Of a stretch of DNA of 64,000 nucleotides, positions 45,399 to 58,229 are shown one piece after another. Numbering within the stretch: position 1 is the first letter of the stretch; each line of letters begins with the position of its first letter. Below the pieces are notes generated by a model. That model searched no databases, was not told the DNA's origin, and worked only from the letters and a program-made list of their open reading frames with translations. Source of the DNA: Synanceia verrucosa. Its lineage: Eukaryota; Chordata; Actinopteri; Perciformes; Synanceiidae. The stretch is taken from the NCBI GenBank assembly GCA_029721515.1, contig CM056563.1:16620454-16684453 (forward strand), written 5' to 3'. Made by a program: the position numbers and the translations under genes.

Positions 45399-45559
45399 TG
45401 TTTCCAGTGATGAGGCGCCCCCTGGGGGTCGCTGTCGGTACTCACCCCGCTCCTCCTCCCCTCTCTGATCAACAACCAGCCTGCTGATATCATTTGCTGG
45501 CTAAAGCCCCACACAGAAGCAAAATGGCCGACAGTAAACTAACAGATCATACAGCGTCT

Positions 45560-45811
45560 GATAGTCATCGAGGGGTTATGCATGTTTTGTTTACAGCTTG
45601 AGAACTTCAGTCGCTCACAAAGGATACTCGCCTTTCCTTTTTTTTTCTACGATCAACATTTCGCCTTTCGGTGATGTCGTTTCTTATTCAACTCAGCCTT
45701 GAACGCCTCGAAGAACTAGCTCGCTAGGCTAGCTACCTAGCTAGTCTGCTAGCGGTAGGTCTGCAAGAATTTTTGCACAGAAGCACTTTTATGTCCTATG
45801 TGATTCCCGAG
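45560..45811 (+). other. tnrc6b: probable TNRC6B noncoding first exon
   Basis: A GC-richer stretch ends ATTCCCGAG before a good donor GTGAGTAG at 45812. It contains a dense cluster of CTAG words at 45717-45757. Its ATG at 45791 would be out of frame with the main coding start if spliced to 47301, so it would be an upstream reading frame. The transcription start is approximate. Confidence 0.5.
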
Positions 45812-47332
45812 GTGAGTAGTCAACAGTATCGCTACGTGCTTTAGGAGCCTTCGTATAGTATCTGCTTGTCCGTAATGTCAATTATTTTCGCCTTTACACG
45901 GCCGTCGACATTTGGTTTTCTCCGTTTTAGAAAGCATCGCTTGTTACGCGTTGCAATTTTGACGAAACGTCACTGAAGTTCGTCGTTTAATTTGGCCCTG
46001 TCCACCGTTAGTACTAATGATCTAGCCCCTAGCAGTCAGCCACTGACCTGTCCTTAATGCGTTTGTTCACACTAGTTATTACCTTGAAGCATGTAAATCA
46101 AATGCACCGTGTTTGGATATAAGGGGCTAGTACGGCGGTGCTTGTTGTCTGCACTCAACTGCGCAGAGGTTAGTTTCGTCGCGGGGAGACACCTTGCTCT
46201 GGGACAGTGTGCCGCCCCTGGCTGTCAGGTCACGGCTCACCAGCTGCTATGAAGTCACTTAGCATTAGCTAGTTCCTTACCCGAGTGAAGCTCTTCCAGT
46301 GGTCCCTAGTAGCTCTACAGCTATTCCTTCCCTGACCTGTTATGTACATGGGGGCCAGACTGCAAACATTTGCCTTGTTAGGGGTCCTCTTATTACATTA
46401 AATTACATTAATGGACACGTCAGCTGATGCAGTGAAGCTGTACGTCGTCAAGTTAGCTTTCATTAGCGTGTGATATGATGCTAATTGTGTGCAGCTTAGC
46501 TAACAGGCCCACTGGTATTCACAGCTCTCAGGTGTCAGGGATCCCTTCACGTTTCAACATAAAATAGTTTCTTTCAGCTCCCTGCGGTTTGTTTTGCTTT
46601 CCACAGAAATGGACATGAATGGGTATGAGTCGTTACGTGTTAGCTGCATGCCTAAGTCATATTTTGGCCAAATTTTAATATCTGCCTAACTCTATCTATA
46701 ACGTTTATTTCTTATGCAATCGTTGTTTTGCCTTTTTTGCAAACTTGTTCGCACATCAGGTCGAACTTAGTATCACATTATAAATATGAAGTTCTTACGT
46801 GTTTGCTTTATGAAATATGACTTATGAGGCTAACGATATGTTTGGCAGAGAGAGAGTGTGCCTTTCATGACACTGGATAGAGCCCATCATCTACTCCTAT
46901 TAAAGACAGTACTCTGTAGCTCATGATTTTATTACAGGCCTACTGTAATACAGAAGAACTTTACCAGAAATGTGTTGGACAGTTTGAAGTCACTTGCTTG
47001 TTTGGCTGCTGCCTGTGTTGTCTGTTAGTTGGAGTTGCAATCGTTTGCTGGTTAATAAATAATGCAGTGAGAAGCTAGGCTACCGAGGGCTGTCATCTAA
47101 CTGACTTTCCACAGTTAGCGTTACAGTCCTTTTAATATTTACTTTGTATTAGAATACTTGGTGGATGAAAGACACATTATTCACCTTGAGTCAATGTAGA
47201 TGTGTGTGTGTGTAAACATATGCTTTTGTGAGCATTACATTACTTTCAGTATTCATTGAGGTGTAACATAAATAATTCAATGTGTACATTTCTCTTCACA
47301 GACAGGAGAATCAGGAAAGGGAACAGTAGTTC

Positions 47333-50300
47333 ATGGAAGACAAGAAAAAGAAGAAAGAAGATAAAAAGAAAAGGGAAACCTCTCAGAAGGTAAACACCTT
47401 CAAAAATTCTCAGCTGATTATCTGTGGCCATATCATTACCACTTACTTGGATTATTTTATTAGTGCAGTTGTAAAGTGAATATTCAATGCTAGTATATAT
47501 TTTAATGTTTGCTTTAATAGTGCCATGCCAGTATATTTCTCATATTACACCCTTGATCAATTTGCCACCAACAAACTCTCCGCTGCATTATATCTTTCCA
47601 TTTTAGGTGCCAGAACAGAAAATCAAAGGTATGTTATTTTTTTCTATGTTTTTTCTTCATATTTTTTTTTAAATCATTGTCACGCTCATCTTGATCTCAT
47701 TTTTTCTGTTCCATGTAAGCATATCAGTTCTGTGTCCTGTTGTCAAGTATGCTTTAATCAGCAGTACGCTGTTCCGATAATAATTTAATTGAACTGTGAT
47801 TGCCCATAAGAATTGTTGTATAATGTTATGCCCATGTGTGCTCACACTTTAGACATTTGAACACATTTTCTTAAACTCTTAACTAAAGTGGAGCTCAACC
47901 TACCCGCACCTTGGTAAGACACCCCTTCGTTTTGTGTGCATTTCAGTGCCAGAATCAGCCAAGCCCTCCTGTTCCCAGCCGCTCACCACCCCAGGCTCAG
48001 TGTCCCCCAGCCCTGGCCCTGTTGCCCCCTCATCCCCCAGTCCTGGTGCAGCCGGGGTTTCTGCACAAGTTCCTCCTGGTGGCGGGAACAATGCAAAGCA
48101 GCGGACTGCTGTGGCCAACGGACAGCCCTCCTCCTCTCCCTCTGGAAGCCAGACCTCCCAGCCGCAGCGATACATGTCCAGAGAGGTTCCACCAAGATTT
48201 CGCTGCCAGCAGGACCATAAAGTGCTACTGAAGAGGGGCCAGCCACCGCTGTCCTCCATGCTGCTGGGGGGAGGTGGAGGGGAAGGGGGTGCAGGAGGGG
48301 TTGGAGGTGGTTCTGGATGGATAGCCTCACAGGGAGCAGACAACCCCAATGCAAACACAGCTGGAGGCACAGGTTGGTTAATGTTTCAGTATATAAGTGT
48401 TGATAAATGTCACTTTGCATTCTAAGTCATTGAATGCCAGTCGTTTTATAAATCAGAAAGTGCTCTGTGCCAGCGTTTTTGCCCATTTTGAATCATCTTT
48501 CATGATGCACACAGTGTTTTGTACTATGTCTCTGAAAACACTGAATAGTTCAAATGAAAGAAGAGACTCTATTTTATCATGGAAAAAAAACATTTGTTTT
48601 TACCTTGTTCCATTCTTGTTTTATCAAAGGTTGAGTACAGGACACTTAAACGCCACTTTTTTGTCCACAATCCGTCCATTTTGCTCTCTAATCGCGATCG
48701 TCTCCACTTCCTGCTTTGATCTCCGTGGCTTATACTATCTCTATATGCTCTGACTACGTCTCCCAGAAGCCCCAAAATTAATTACAAGCTGCGGGAGACC
48801 ATGATTGGCTTGAAGTATTTTGACGTCAATGGCACTCATGCGTTGGATATTAAATGATGTTCAAGTACATCAATGGCATTCAAAGAGTTACTATCTAGTT
48901 GTTAGTATGTTTAATGCTTAAATTGTTTAATTAATGAGTGGTCTCAATTATGCCCATATAGAGTCCAACCTGGGTTCATCTTCCGCTTCACCCCCCAACT
49001 CCTCATCGTCATTATGTGTCGCTGCTCTGTCGTCGTCGTCTTCTACTACTACTACTTCAACTTATGCAAATTCCACATGGGGGGCAGGCTCTGGCAGCCA
49101 GTCCTCCTCTCAGGGCTGCGGAAAGGCGATTGTGGATGGGATGGACCTGGAGGATTGGCCTAGCATCCTAGGAGGGGCCAAATCAAGTTCTGATGGGGCT
49201 GGAGCAGGAGGGGTGCAGGAACAGGACTGCCCTGGTAACAACAACAGTAGTGCCTCATGGAGTGAGAGAAACATCCAGCAGAAGGGAGGAGCAGTAGGAG
49301 GAGGAGCAGGGAACATGGACAATCCTTCCTCACCTCGTTCTTCTCCTCTTTCCTCCTCTTCCTCACTTAGTGAATGTGTTCAGTCAAGTGGTGGTGTGTG
49401 GGGCTCCTCCTCCTCCTCTCAGGCGGAGACAGGGCTTGGATCAGCAGCATTTTACAATTCCAAAGTCTCCCATCTTCTTCCTGGGCCTCAGGAGGGCACT
49501 GGCAGCAGCAGCAGCAGTGTCCCTGGTGCCAATTTCAACCCCAACATGAACCCCTCCGCCTGGCCTGCCCTGGTGCAGAGTGGGACATCAACTTCGGCAA
49601 GCGACGGCCTTCCGCTATACTCGTCCATTACTTCAGCTTCCTCGTTTTCTGCCAGCACCACGCTCATCACCACTCACTCTCTTTCATCTGTGAATCAAAC
49701 TGGTATCCATCAGCAGCACACTGATACAACTGTGGGAGCTAGTAGTGGAGAACAGCAGCAGCACTTAGGAAACCTTGGGCCAGAGTTGCCTACAAGCGGT
49801 GGAGCAAGGGGTGCAGGACCAAATCAAGAATGTGGTGATGAGAGGGACTGTGGACTTGCTAGTGTTGATGGAGAAGGGAGTGGTGATCTTTCTGGCTCTT
49901 TGTTTTCCTCCTCCGCTGCCTCATCTTCGTGGAGATCCATGCCTCCAGTGTCCTCTGATCTGAATGCGGGAGCCTCACAGGCAGATGGGTGGGGTGGTGG
50001 AGGAGCAGGATCTCAGGGGCAGGAAGGGAGTGCATGGGGCTTTGGAAGCCAGGGTGACAAGGCAGGGTGGGGTAGGGGAAATGATGGTAGCTCAAATACC
50101 CCAGTGGTATCTCAGGGAGCGTGGGAGGGAAGCAGTTCAGAAGCGGAGTGGGGTGGCACACCGGGAGTTGTAAGTTCAAATAACTTAGCAATAGGAAGTG
50201 GAAGAGGAGGAGATTTGAGCAGCAACAGCAGCAGTAGTGGAGGCAGTGTTTTGCGGGACTCTGCCTCACCAAAGTTTGCATCTATGACAAAAGCTTGGGA

Positions 50301-53300
50301 CAATCAGAAAGGGACAGAAAGTGGGGATGAGGCAGGCGGGGAGTGGGGTGGAGGAGGGCAGGGTGGAGGCACTGCAGGTGGCGCACCTTCGTCCTCTAGC
50401 GGAGGAGGGTCTATAGCTGGAAGTTGTGAAGGAGGTAGTGATAGCGGTCATAAGCAGGAGCAAGTCTCGTCTGTTCACCAACGCTCCGACCGAACCTCCA
50501 ATGCTGATGTGGCCTTACTCAGCATGCTTAATAGATCAGACCTAGACCCACGGGTTCTATCCAACACGGGCTGGGGACAGACTCAGATTCGACAGAATGT
50601 GGCGTGGGACCTGGCCATCACAACAGGAGTAAGGAACAGAAATGAAAGAAGCGCCTCTTCCTCTGCATTCTCATCAGCAACCATGAACACTACCACTAGT
50701 CGCGGCCCTGGCTACCCATCTAACACCAGTTCAGTAACTAATGCTCCATCTGCTGGCAGTCACACGACCAGCCTGAACTCTGGCCCTGTTACAGGGAGGG
50801 ATGGCTGGGATGGTGGTGTTACACAGTCCAGCTGTGGTCCTCACATGCTTGGCAGCACTATGAGGAAGCCAGGGACACCAGACGAAGATGTGGAAGGCAG
50901 CCAGGGAAAGGGAGCTGGAGGATGGGGTGATGTCCCACCTGAAAGCCAGGGCACTGGATGGGGGACTGAAGAAAAAAATTGGGGTGATCACAGAGGGGGA
51001 GGGAACTGGAGAGACTTTGGAGAACAGGGTAGTGGGTGGGCAGACAGTCCAGAGGATAAAGGGACAGGGGGTTGGAAGGGAAGTGGAAGAGGAGAGGCAG
51101 GTGGTTGGGGAGGAGACAGGGGTCAGAGGGACTCTATACCTGGAGGTGGGTGTGGAGATGGGCGAAGCAGAGGTGGAAGCAGCTCTGATGAGAAGGGATC
51201 TTCCTGGGGTCATTTGGATGAAGGGGGATCTCAGCGAGGAGGATGGGGAGGTGGAGATGTGGGTGGCGGTAAATCCCACCAGGACTGGGGGACTTCCAAA
51301 CCTCACTCAGCAGCAGCACAGATACCAAACAGCCAAGTGGCACCAATGAAATCCCCAAATCAGTCACAGCACCAATCACAGGGCCAGCAACCACAAGGAG
51401 GTCCCATTCAAGGAGGGTGGAACAGCCGGTCCAATGTTGGAGGTGGAGGTCCAACATCCAAGAATCAGAACCAAAGCTCGGGCTGGACCTCTGGCCCGAT
51501 CCCCCAAATCTCTGGCTGCGGTGGTGACTCTCTGGAGCCCAGTGGTTGGGAAGAACCCTCCCCTCAGTCCATCAGTCGCAAAATGGAAATCGACGATGGC
51601 ACTTCAGCATGGGGAGACCCGACCCGCTACAAAAGCAAGAATGTGAATTTGTGGGACAAAAAGAGTGCTACGCCTGGCCAAAGCCACGGTCAGCAGGCCC
51701 CACCACCATCCATCCAGCAACCGCCTAGAAGGCAGCAGGGGATGCAACACAGCAGGGACACAAACCCTGGCAATGCTGCAGTGGGTAAGCAGATGTTGTA
51801 CCATACACAATTAAGTGTATATTTAACAAACCACAACCGAAGTAGACAGAGCATCATCATTTGAATCAACCTTTTAATTGTCCTTGTGAACTTTTGCAAA
51901 TTTTCCTACCTCTGCCATCAGTTTATATCTGTAACTTGCAAATTTTTTCTTTTGCATATTCGAAGTGTGTGTTAAATTTCATCAATCCTCCAGGTCCAGG
52001 CATGTGGGGAGGAGGTTCACAATCTGTGGATAATGGTACGGCTACTTGGGGCCAGTCAGATGCAGCAACAGGTTGGGGTGATTCAGATGAGTCCAGCAAA
52101 GCTTCCGGCTGGGGGAACCCTTCACCCAACCCTGGTAAATCTGGTAAGTGGTGGGCAAAAATGTGTGTAAATCACATTTCTCATTGTGATAGTGTTTCAG
52201 CACTTTCAAAACACTGAGTTACAAACAAAGGGAATCGAGACAAATGATATGACAATCGTGTTATATCCATATGTTTTCATTTTGCTGCAGGCACCAAGTC
52301 AATGGAGAGCTGGGGTGGGAAGGGAGAGGGGTCTGTTTCAGCGTCTCGTCACCCCAGCTGGGACGAGGAAGATGATGGTGGTGGAGGGGTCTGGAACAAC
52401 ACTGGCTCCCAGGGAAACAGCTCCGCCTACACCTCTGGAGGCTGGGGTCAGAGTCATGGAGGAAAGAGAGGCAACATCAAGGTAAAGAGAAGGAGGTTCT
52501 CGGACACACAAACACGTCTCCGGGGTCTCTCTTGGTTTAATTTATTAAGACAAATTGAGTTCTCTGTTTTGAAACTTTCCTATATTGTCTGCTTTGGATA
52601 TCCAAGTAATGTTTGAATTTCTTTTCTAAAGAGTGGAGGAGGGGACAGCTGGATGAACCCTGTGTCACGCCAGTTTTCCAACATGGGTCTCCTGGTAAGA
52701 TGTTCTTACAAAAAAAAATGAGCAATTCTAATGTGTTAAAGTTTTTTTTCTTTAATGATTTATCTGTAATGTTGTCATTATGTCTACGGATTATCGGTGA
52801 GGTCTATGTGTAACTTTGTTTCTTAGGGTGATGACCCAAGTCTTGACAAAAAGATGGAAGGAGACAAGAGAGGAATAACTGACTATAACGGGGAGATGCG
52901 AAGGGGAGGAAGAGGTGGAAGTTACCGCATGCCTAGTTCCAAAGATATGGGCCCTGTTGACATGGGGCCCTACGGTGAAAAGGTATGAGTCTACAGTGTT
53001 GACTAGTGTTTCGCTAGTCATTTTACAGACAGCTACCATTATGTATTGTTTCAACTTTTATCCATTGATGAGTTACATTACAAAAATGATGAGTTGCATT
53101 ACAAATACATTGGTATTGTATGTTTCCATTGTCCACCAGATGGGTGGCCATGGGGTGTTTGTTGGCAGTGGTGGAGGGATGCCTCCACATCGAGGGATGC
53201 ACCAGCCTGGCATGCATCCAATGAACCCCTCCCAGGGTTTACGTGCTCAAGTGCCTCATCAGTTCCTGTCTGCTCAGGTCTGTTGTCTTCTCATTCTATT

Positions 53301-54187
53301 GCTGTTAGTTATGATGAATGGTATATTTAGGAGTGAATGGGGTCACTGCCATTGTGGAATTGTGCATTGTATTTATATGAGCCAAAGTTTGGCTGGTTGT
53401 ATGATCAAACTGACTCGAGTATTGTCCATAATGCTGATGCTGCATGCGGGCAAGGAAACAAGGAAAAAATACAACAAAAGCATAAAACACATATGCACAT
53501 ATTACTGACGGTATATCAAGAACACATTTAATACACCCTCAGTTGTTTTTGATCCTATGCACCTATGATCCTAGACTACACGGTGTGTAAGAATGCTTTT
53601 TTTTAAGATGTCAGCTGTGAATTGAAATTTGTGTAGTCATCATAAATTTTGAATGAATGGAGGTGTATGAATGGATTGTCCCTGTTTCTCATATTACCCC
53701 ATTAAGCACCTGTACCAACATCCTGTTACATGCAGGTGCCGGGTCCTATGCTGAAGCAGATGCCCTCTCCCAGTGGCAGTGTGGGTGGAGTGGTTGGAGG
53801 AGTAGGGGGTGTTGGTGGCGTTGGAAGTGTTGGAGGTGTTGGCGGTGTTGGTGGAGGAGTGTTCCCTCCTCAGATTTCCCCGCAGCAGCTAGCAATGCTC
53901 AGCAACATTTACCCCCACGTGCAGCAGTTCCATCTGGTACGCAAAAACAGTTGACATTAGATTGCTGGTTGATTCATTACATTGAAATATATATTTCATT
54001 GCTGGTTTGTTTCACTTTTTAAACTCTTTGTTGGACTGTCTTAAATACATAGTGACTTGTAACAATCCCATCTCTTAATGACATACTCAGATCTGTCTGT
54101 ATGTAATCACTAACCTATGTATTTTTTGTCTACCTCCATCCCTGACCATTGCTTCCCACCAACCTGCAGGCATGTCAGCTTCTGCTT

Positions 54188-54218
<31 letters not shown>

Positions 54219-57200
54219 TCCTGCAGAACCAGAGGAAGTTCCCTCAGCCACAGCCTCTCAGGCAACAGCCAGATCCACAGCAGGTGAGCATCTTACCTAT
54301 ACCACTCCATACACTCACCAGGAGATCGGTTTCTGCTGCAAAAGCTGTACTTTTGCAGCTATTCTGATTTATTTTCTTGAATGTTGCTCTTCTCAGCTGG
54401 CAAGGATTATGGCTATTCTGCAGCAGCAAAGGCAGAATCAACAGGGTGGAGTTGGAGGAGCAGCAGCAGGTGGAGGTAGCTCCAAACTGTCCCCTTCTCA
54501 CCTAGGAGGAGGCCTATCCAAACAGCCCTTGGTAGACCCCATCCCACATCCTGGAATGGGAGGACCTTTATCAGACCTTCATGCCAAAACACAAGGGATG
54601 TACTCTGGTGAGTCCAACCAGCAAGTTATGGGTTCAACTCAATTGGTTAGATTTGTTTCTGATCACGTGTACCCAAAATGTTGCCCTGCTCATTTGCAAT
54701 ATTAAGAGTTCCATCCCTATTCCTTTTGTAATAATTATTGCTATAACAACACCTGAACTGAACATTAGTTGACTATAATGTGCTTATGGATTGTTTTGTT
54801 TTCCACTTGCCAGGACTAGCCCCTGGTGGTAACCTGTCAGGACTAGAGCTTGGTCCCATGATGGGAGGGATGAAGGACACAGGAGGACAGCAGTCCCGTT
54901 TTAAATGGATAATGGAGGGACACTCCCCAGCTCCATCTCCCCCTGACACAACCCTTCACAAGAATGGTAGGATAACAGATGGTTCGTAACATGTTTTTAC
55001 ACAAATTCACACTTGGGGAAAGCACGCCTCCCAGACTGTTGTCAATCTGGTCATAATTGCATTGGTAATCACCTTCATTCACAGTGTATTTGAATGAACC
55101 GCTGCAAATCAAAGTGTTTGGAGATAAATTTACGTCAGTGTGTTTGGCCTTATTTCTCTCTTGTATGTGGTTCCCAAGGCCCTTTACCCAGTGCTATGAA
55201 GGTGAGAGGTGGATCCCCTTACTCCCAGTATGAAATACTGGGCAGTGATGGTTTGGGGATTCCACCTCAAGGCTCTGCAGACAACTGGCACCGGACACCT
55301 GGGAGTAAAATGGGGAACAAACCTGCTATATCCAGCTGGCCTCCAGGTGAATATGTTTTTTCCATGTGATTTAATGTCAATTTACGCTCAATATGGAGGA
55401 AGTCGCATGTTGCGTAGACAGGTGTGAACCTGCTTGCATCTCGCATTGTTTTTGTTTTGTTGTCTATGTCTTGTGTTTGGTTTTGATGATAATAATAGCA
55501 ATATAACAATCAATACAATTTGTGTGATGACAGAATTCCAGCCCGGTGTGCCCTGGAAGGGAATCCAGAGCAGCGGAGACCCAGAGTCTGACCCCTACAT
55601 GACCCCTGGTAGTGTTCTTGGCTCGCCAGGACCCCCGAGTCTCAACGACTCTGACCACCAGTTACTGCGAGACAACATAGGTATCTGACCAAATGTGTTT
55701 AATATTTTGAGGAGTGAATTTGTTTTACTTGAAAGCAGTGCCGCTTATTGGCAGTATTATTCACAGGCTGTATTTGCAGTCCAGCTGTATGGTAGCCTTG
55801 TTTTGTTTATCACAGGGTGTTGCTTTCAGATAACCTTGTCATGTTTTTCAGGGCCAAACCCCTCCCTCAACACCTCGCTGCCTTCACCTGGTGCCTGGCC
55901 CTACAGTGCCTCAGACAGCCCCCTCAGCAATGCACACAGCACAGGTATATGTTGTGATTTGTTTTATATTTATATATATTCTCCATTAGCTTTTACATTT
56001 TGAATCCTCATCATCTCATTCGCTCAGTTCTTATTTGCTTTTCAGTGTCTTTGTTTCTGCACTTGTGTAATCCCTGTTCCTCAAAGATGCCAAAGGAGTT
56101 AGCTGTACTTTGTCCTCTCCACTCCTCCACTTTCTGTGGTCTGTTTGTCCAAACTCATTTTCCCCCTTTCTTCCACCTCCCCATTTCCTCTTCAGGAAAG
56201 TACTCGGAGTACAAGCCCAGCTGGCCCCCAGAGCCCATCGGACAAAACAAGTGGAAGACCAATCGCAACAGCTCACATCTGCCACGCCCCCCTCCAGGCT
56301 TAACCAATCAAAAGCAGGCCTCCTCCTCCCCCTGGGGTAGCGGAGGCCCGCGGTTTGCCCGGAGCTGGGGTGGGGGTGGGATCAATCAAGAGTCAAGATT
56401 TGGGCCAGGTACTGTTTACAGGGGAAAGATCCAGATTATTTTGTAACCATTTGTCATTTTATGACACAGCTATAGAACACATAGGAGGAGCTCATAAAAT
56501 AAATCAGGCATAAAGTCTTCAGGGTATTCACTGTATTTGTCATCAACTATGAAATCCTCACTAATTATTTACCCTTGGTTTTCTTTACTGTTTTGTCTCC
56601 TTATCTTATTTCTTTACAGGCTCGGCTTGGAGCGATGGTGTCGCCTCCAGAGGCAGCTGCTGGTTGCTACTGAGCAACCTGACTCCTCAGGTAAACAGTG
56701 AGAGGTTGAAAGTGATGGAAATCCCCGAATCATTAAGTAAATTAACAGTTTTTTGTAGCAAAAGTGACCAATCTATGTAGAGAGAAAAGATGTTATGGGG
56801 GTATGCTGTGCAAGCAATGGAGTATTAAAATTGTCTTCCAACTCTAACCTTCATCACAGTAGGTTTTTTCATGGCTATACAGTAAAACAGCTTCCCAGAC
56901 ATAAACATTGAACTGCTCTGTTCATTCATCTACATTCTCCTTCAGTCTGTCTTATGCAGAGGAGGCAAATGATGTGTGACCCAGCTGTAATTGGATTGTG
57001 AAGTTGGATGAACCATTTAATCAATTAGGGCTTACACAAATGACACTGCCATGGGGGAAGTAAAATGTGAGGCTAGACACAGTTTGTTTGCACAACTTCG
57101 ATATCACTGTAAGCATGACAGAGAAAGACTGACTAGAGTACAGTATCGCTACATAATTTATTATGCATAATTCTCTTGTATAACCTCAGAGATTCCTTGA

Positions 57201-58103
57201 CCTTTCTCTGTCCCTATAATTGATCATTTAGCATTTTCCTATCACATACACTTCCTTTTCCACTTAACCATTTTTTATTTTTTCCCTTCAGATTGACGGC
57301 TCCACGCTGAGGACCATCTGCATGCAGCATGGCCCCCTGCTGACTTTCCACCTCGGCCTGACCCAGGGCAGCGCTCTAATTCGCTACAGTAGCCGGCAGG
57401 AAGCAGCCAAGGCCCAGGGTGCACTGCACATGTAGGTTAACCTGTAACTTCACAAAAAGCACACAGTTAACATTGAATATGCTCTGATTGATCTAATGAG
57501 CCTTGTCTTGTAACCCCCTCCAGGTGTGTTCTGGGCAACACCACAATCCTGGCGGAGTTTGTGAGTGAGGAAGAAGTTGCTCGCTATTTTGCACATTCCC
57601 AGGCCGGAGGAGCAGAGGGGGCCAGCTCAGGAGGGTCAGCAGCCGGTGGGACGCAGGGTTCATCTGGAACGGGCCCAGCTGTGGCCAGCAGTGGAGGAAG
57701 CTCTCCGGGGAATGAGCGGGCAGCAGCGGCCACAACTTCGGGTGGAAATGGAAATGGTGGTGGAGGAGGAGGAGGGGAAAGTGGAGCAGCGGTTCTAGGG
57801 AGTGCAAGGTCCTCTGGCTCTGCCTGGCAGAGTCTCGATGGTACAGGCAGTTCTTCAGAAACCCCCTCAGCCCAAGGACCCGGGCTGGGGATATTTTCCC
57901 AGTGGAGCACCAATGGGGCAGGTGAGGGAGGAGGTGGTGGGGCAGTAGACTCTGGGAGGTCTGGGCTTTGGGGGGGCATGGCTGCGGGATACCCTAGCAG
58001 CAGTCTGTGGGGAACACCGCAAATGGAGGAAAGGCACCAAATGGACAGCCCTGCCGCATTGTTGCCTGGCGACCTGCTGGGGGGAGGAGCTGATTCCATC
58101 TGA
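47333..58103 (+). CDS. tnrc6b: TNRC6B, GW182-family microRNA silencing scaffold
   Basis: Twenty coding exons: 47333-47389, 47607-47628, 47947-48372, 48962-51784, 51994-52143, 52291-52481, 52632-52694, 52827-52982, 53140-53277, 53736-53936, 54170-54283, 54397-54607, 54814-54966, 55179-55346, 55534-55680, 55852-55944, 56196-56408, 56620-56690, 57292-57431, 57524-58103. Joined length is 6117 nt, 2038 aa, in phase throughout. MEDKKKKKEDKKK and EVPPRFRCQQDHKVLLKRGQ match the TNRC6B N-terminus. GW/WG repeats, an Argonaute-hook block, a Gln-rich part, PAM2, RRM and the end LLPGDLLGGG.DSI follow. The protein binds Argonaute and recruits PABPC and CCR4-NOT to silence mRNA in the cytoplasm. A TAG in frame 6 nt before the ATG fixes this start in this transcript. 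It is roughly 200 aa longer than human TNRC6B. Confidence 0.96.
48962..51784 (+). CDS. tnrc6b: TNRC6B large GW-repeat exon with Argonaute-hook block
   Basis: This 2823-nt exon codes residues 169-1109. It is rich in Ser, Gly and Trp; the GW, WG and GWG pairs are the Argonaute-binding units. Conserved anchors are FNPNMNPSAWPALVQ at about 49540, DLDPRVLSNTGWGQTQI at about 50548, and WEEPSPQSISRKMEIDDGTS at about 51548, the most conserved Argonaute-hook part. Long open frames on the opposite strand are a by-product of the biased composition. Confidence 0.95.
53736..53936 (+). CDS. tnrc6b: TNRC6B exon with Val-Gly-Gly repeat
   Basis: Between the conserved MLKQMPSP and PPQISPQQLAMLS, about 30 residues are nearly all GGV/GSV units (53780-53860). 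I recall no such stretch in the human protein, where the two anchors are separated by an ordinary spacer. The frame is preserved. Confidence 0.85.
55534..55680 (+). CDS. tnrc6b: TNRC6B PAM2-motif exon
   Basis: It encodes the PAM2 core (E)FQPGVPWKGIQ, which binds the MLLE domain of poly(A)-binding protein, followed by DPESDPYMTPGSVLG. It is nearly identical to mammals, so PABP recruitment is presumably kept. Confidence 0.92.
56620..57600 (+). CDS. tnrc6b: TNRC6B exons for the RRM and start of the silencing C-terminus
   Basis: Exons 56620-56690 (WLLLSNLTPQ), 57292-57431 (IDGSTLRTICMQHGPLLTFH) and the first part of 57524-58103 (CVLGNTTILAEF) form the GW182 RRM, which is thought not to bind RNA. 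Intron 57432-57523 splits a Met codon. The rest of the last exon is Gly/Ser-rich with Trp motifs used for CCR4-NOT binding. Confidence 0.92.
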
Positions 58104-58178
58104 TGAGCACCCTCCATTTGTGTAGGTTTGGACACACTGATACAAAATACACTGGGATACATATGTACTTACTATAGC

Positions 58179-58181
58179 GCA

Positions 58182-58215
<34 letters not shown>

Positions 58216-58229
58216 TACATACATACATA
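58179..58229. repeat. (CA)n/(CATA)n microsatellite
   Basis: CA repeats interrupted by CGCGCG, then CATA units, in the TNRC6B 3' UTR. Confidence 0.9.

Noticed and set aside
47900..48420. Several overlapping frames on both strands of 94-156 aa
   Set aside because: The exon 47947-48372 is explained by TNRC6B (PPRFRCQQDHKVLLKRGQ); the others are shadows in Pro/Gly-rich sequence.
49859..51306. Long minus-strand frames (140 and 191 aa) under the TNRC6B GW exon
   Set aside because: They arise from the biased Gly/Ser/Trp codon composition of the true exon; the plus-strand protein is clearly TNRC6B.
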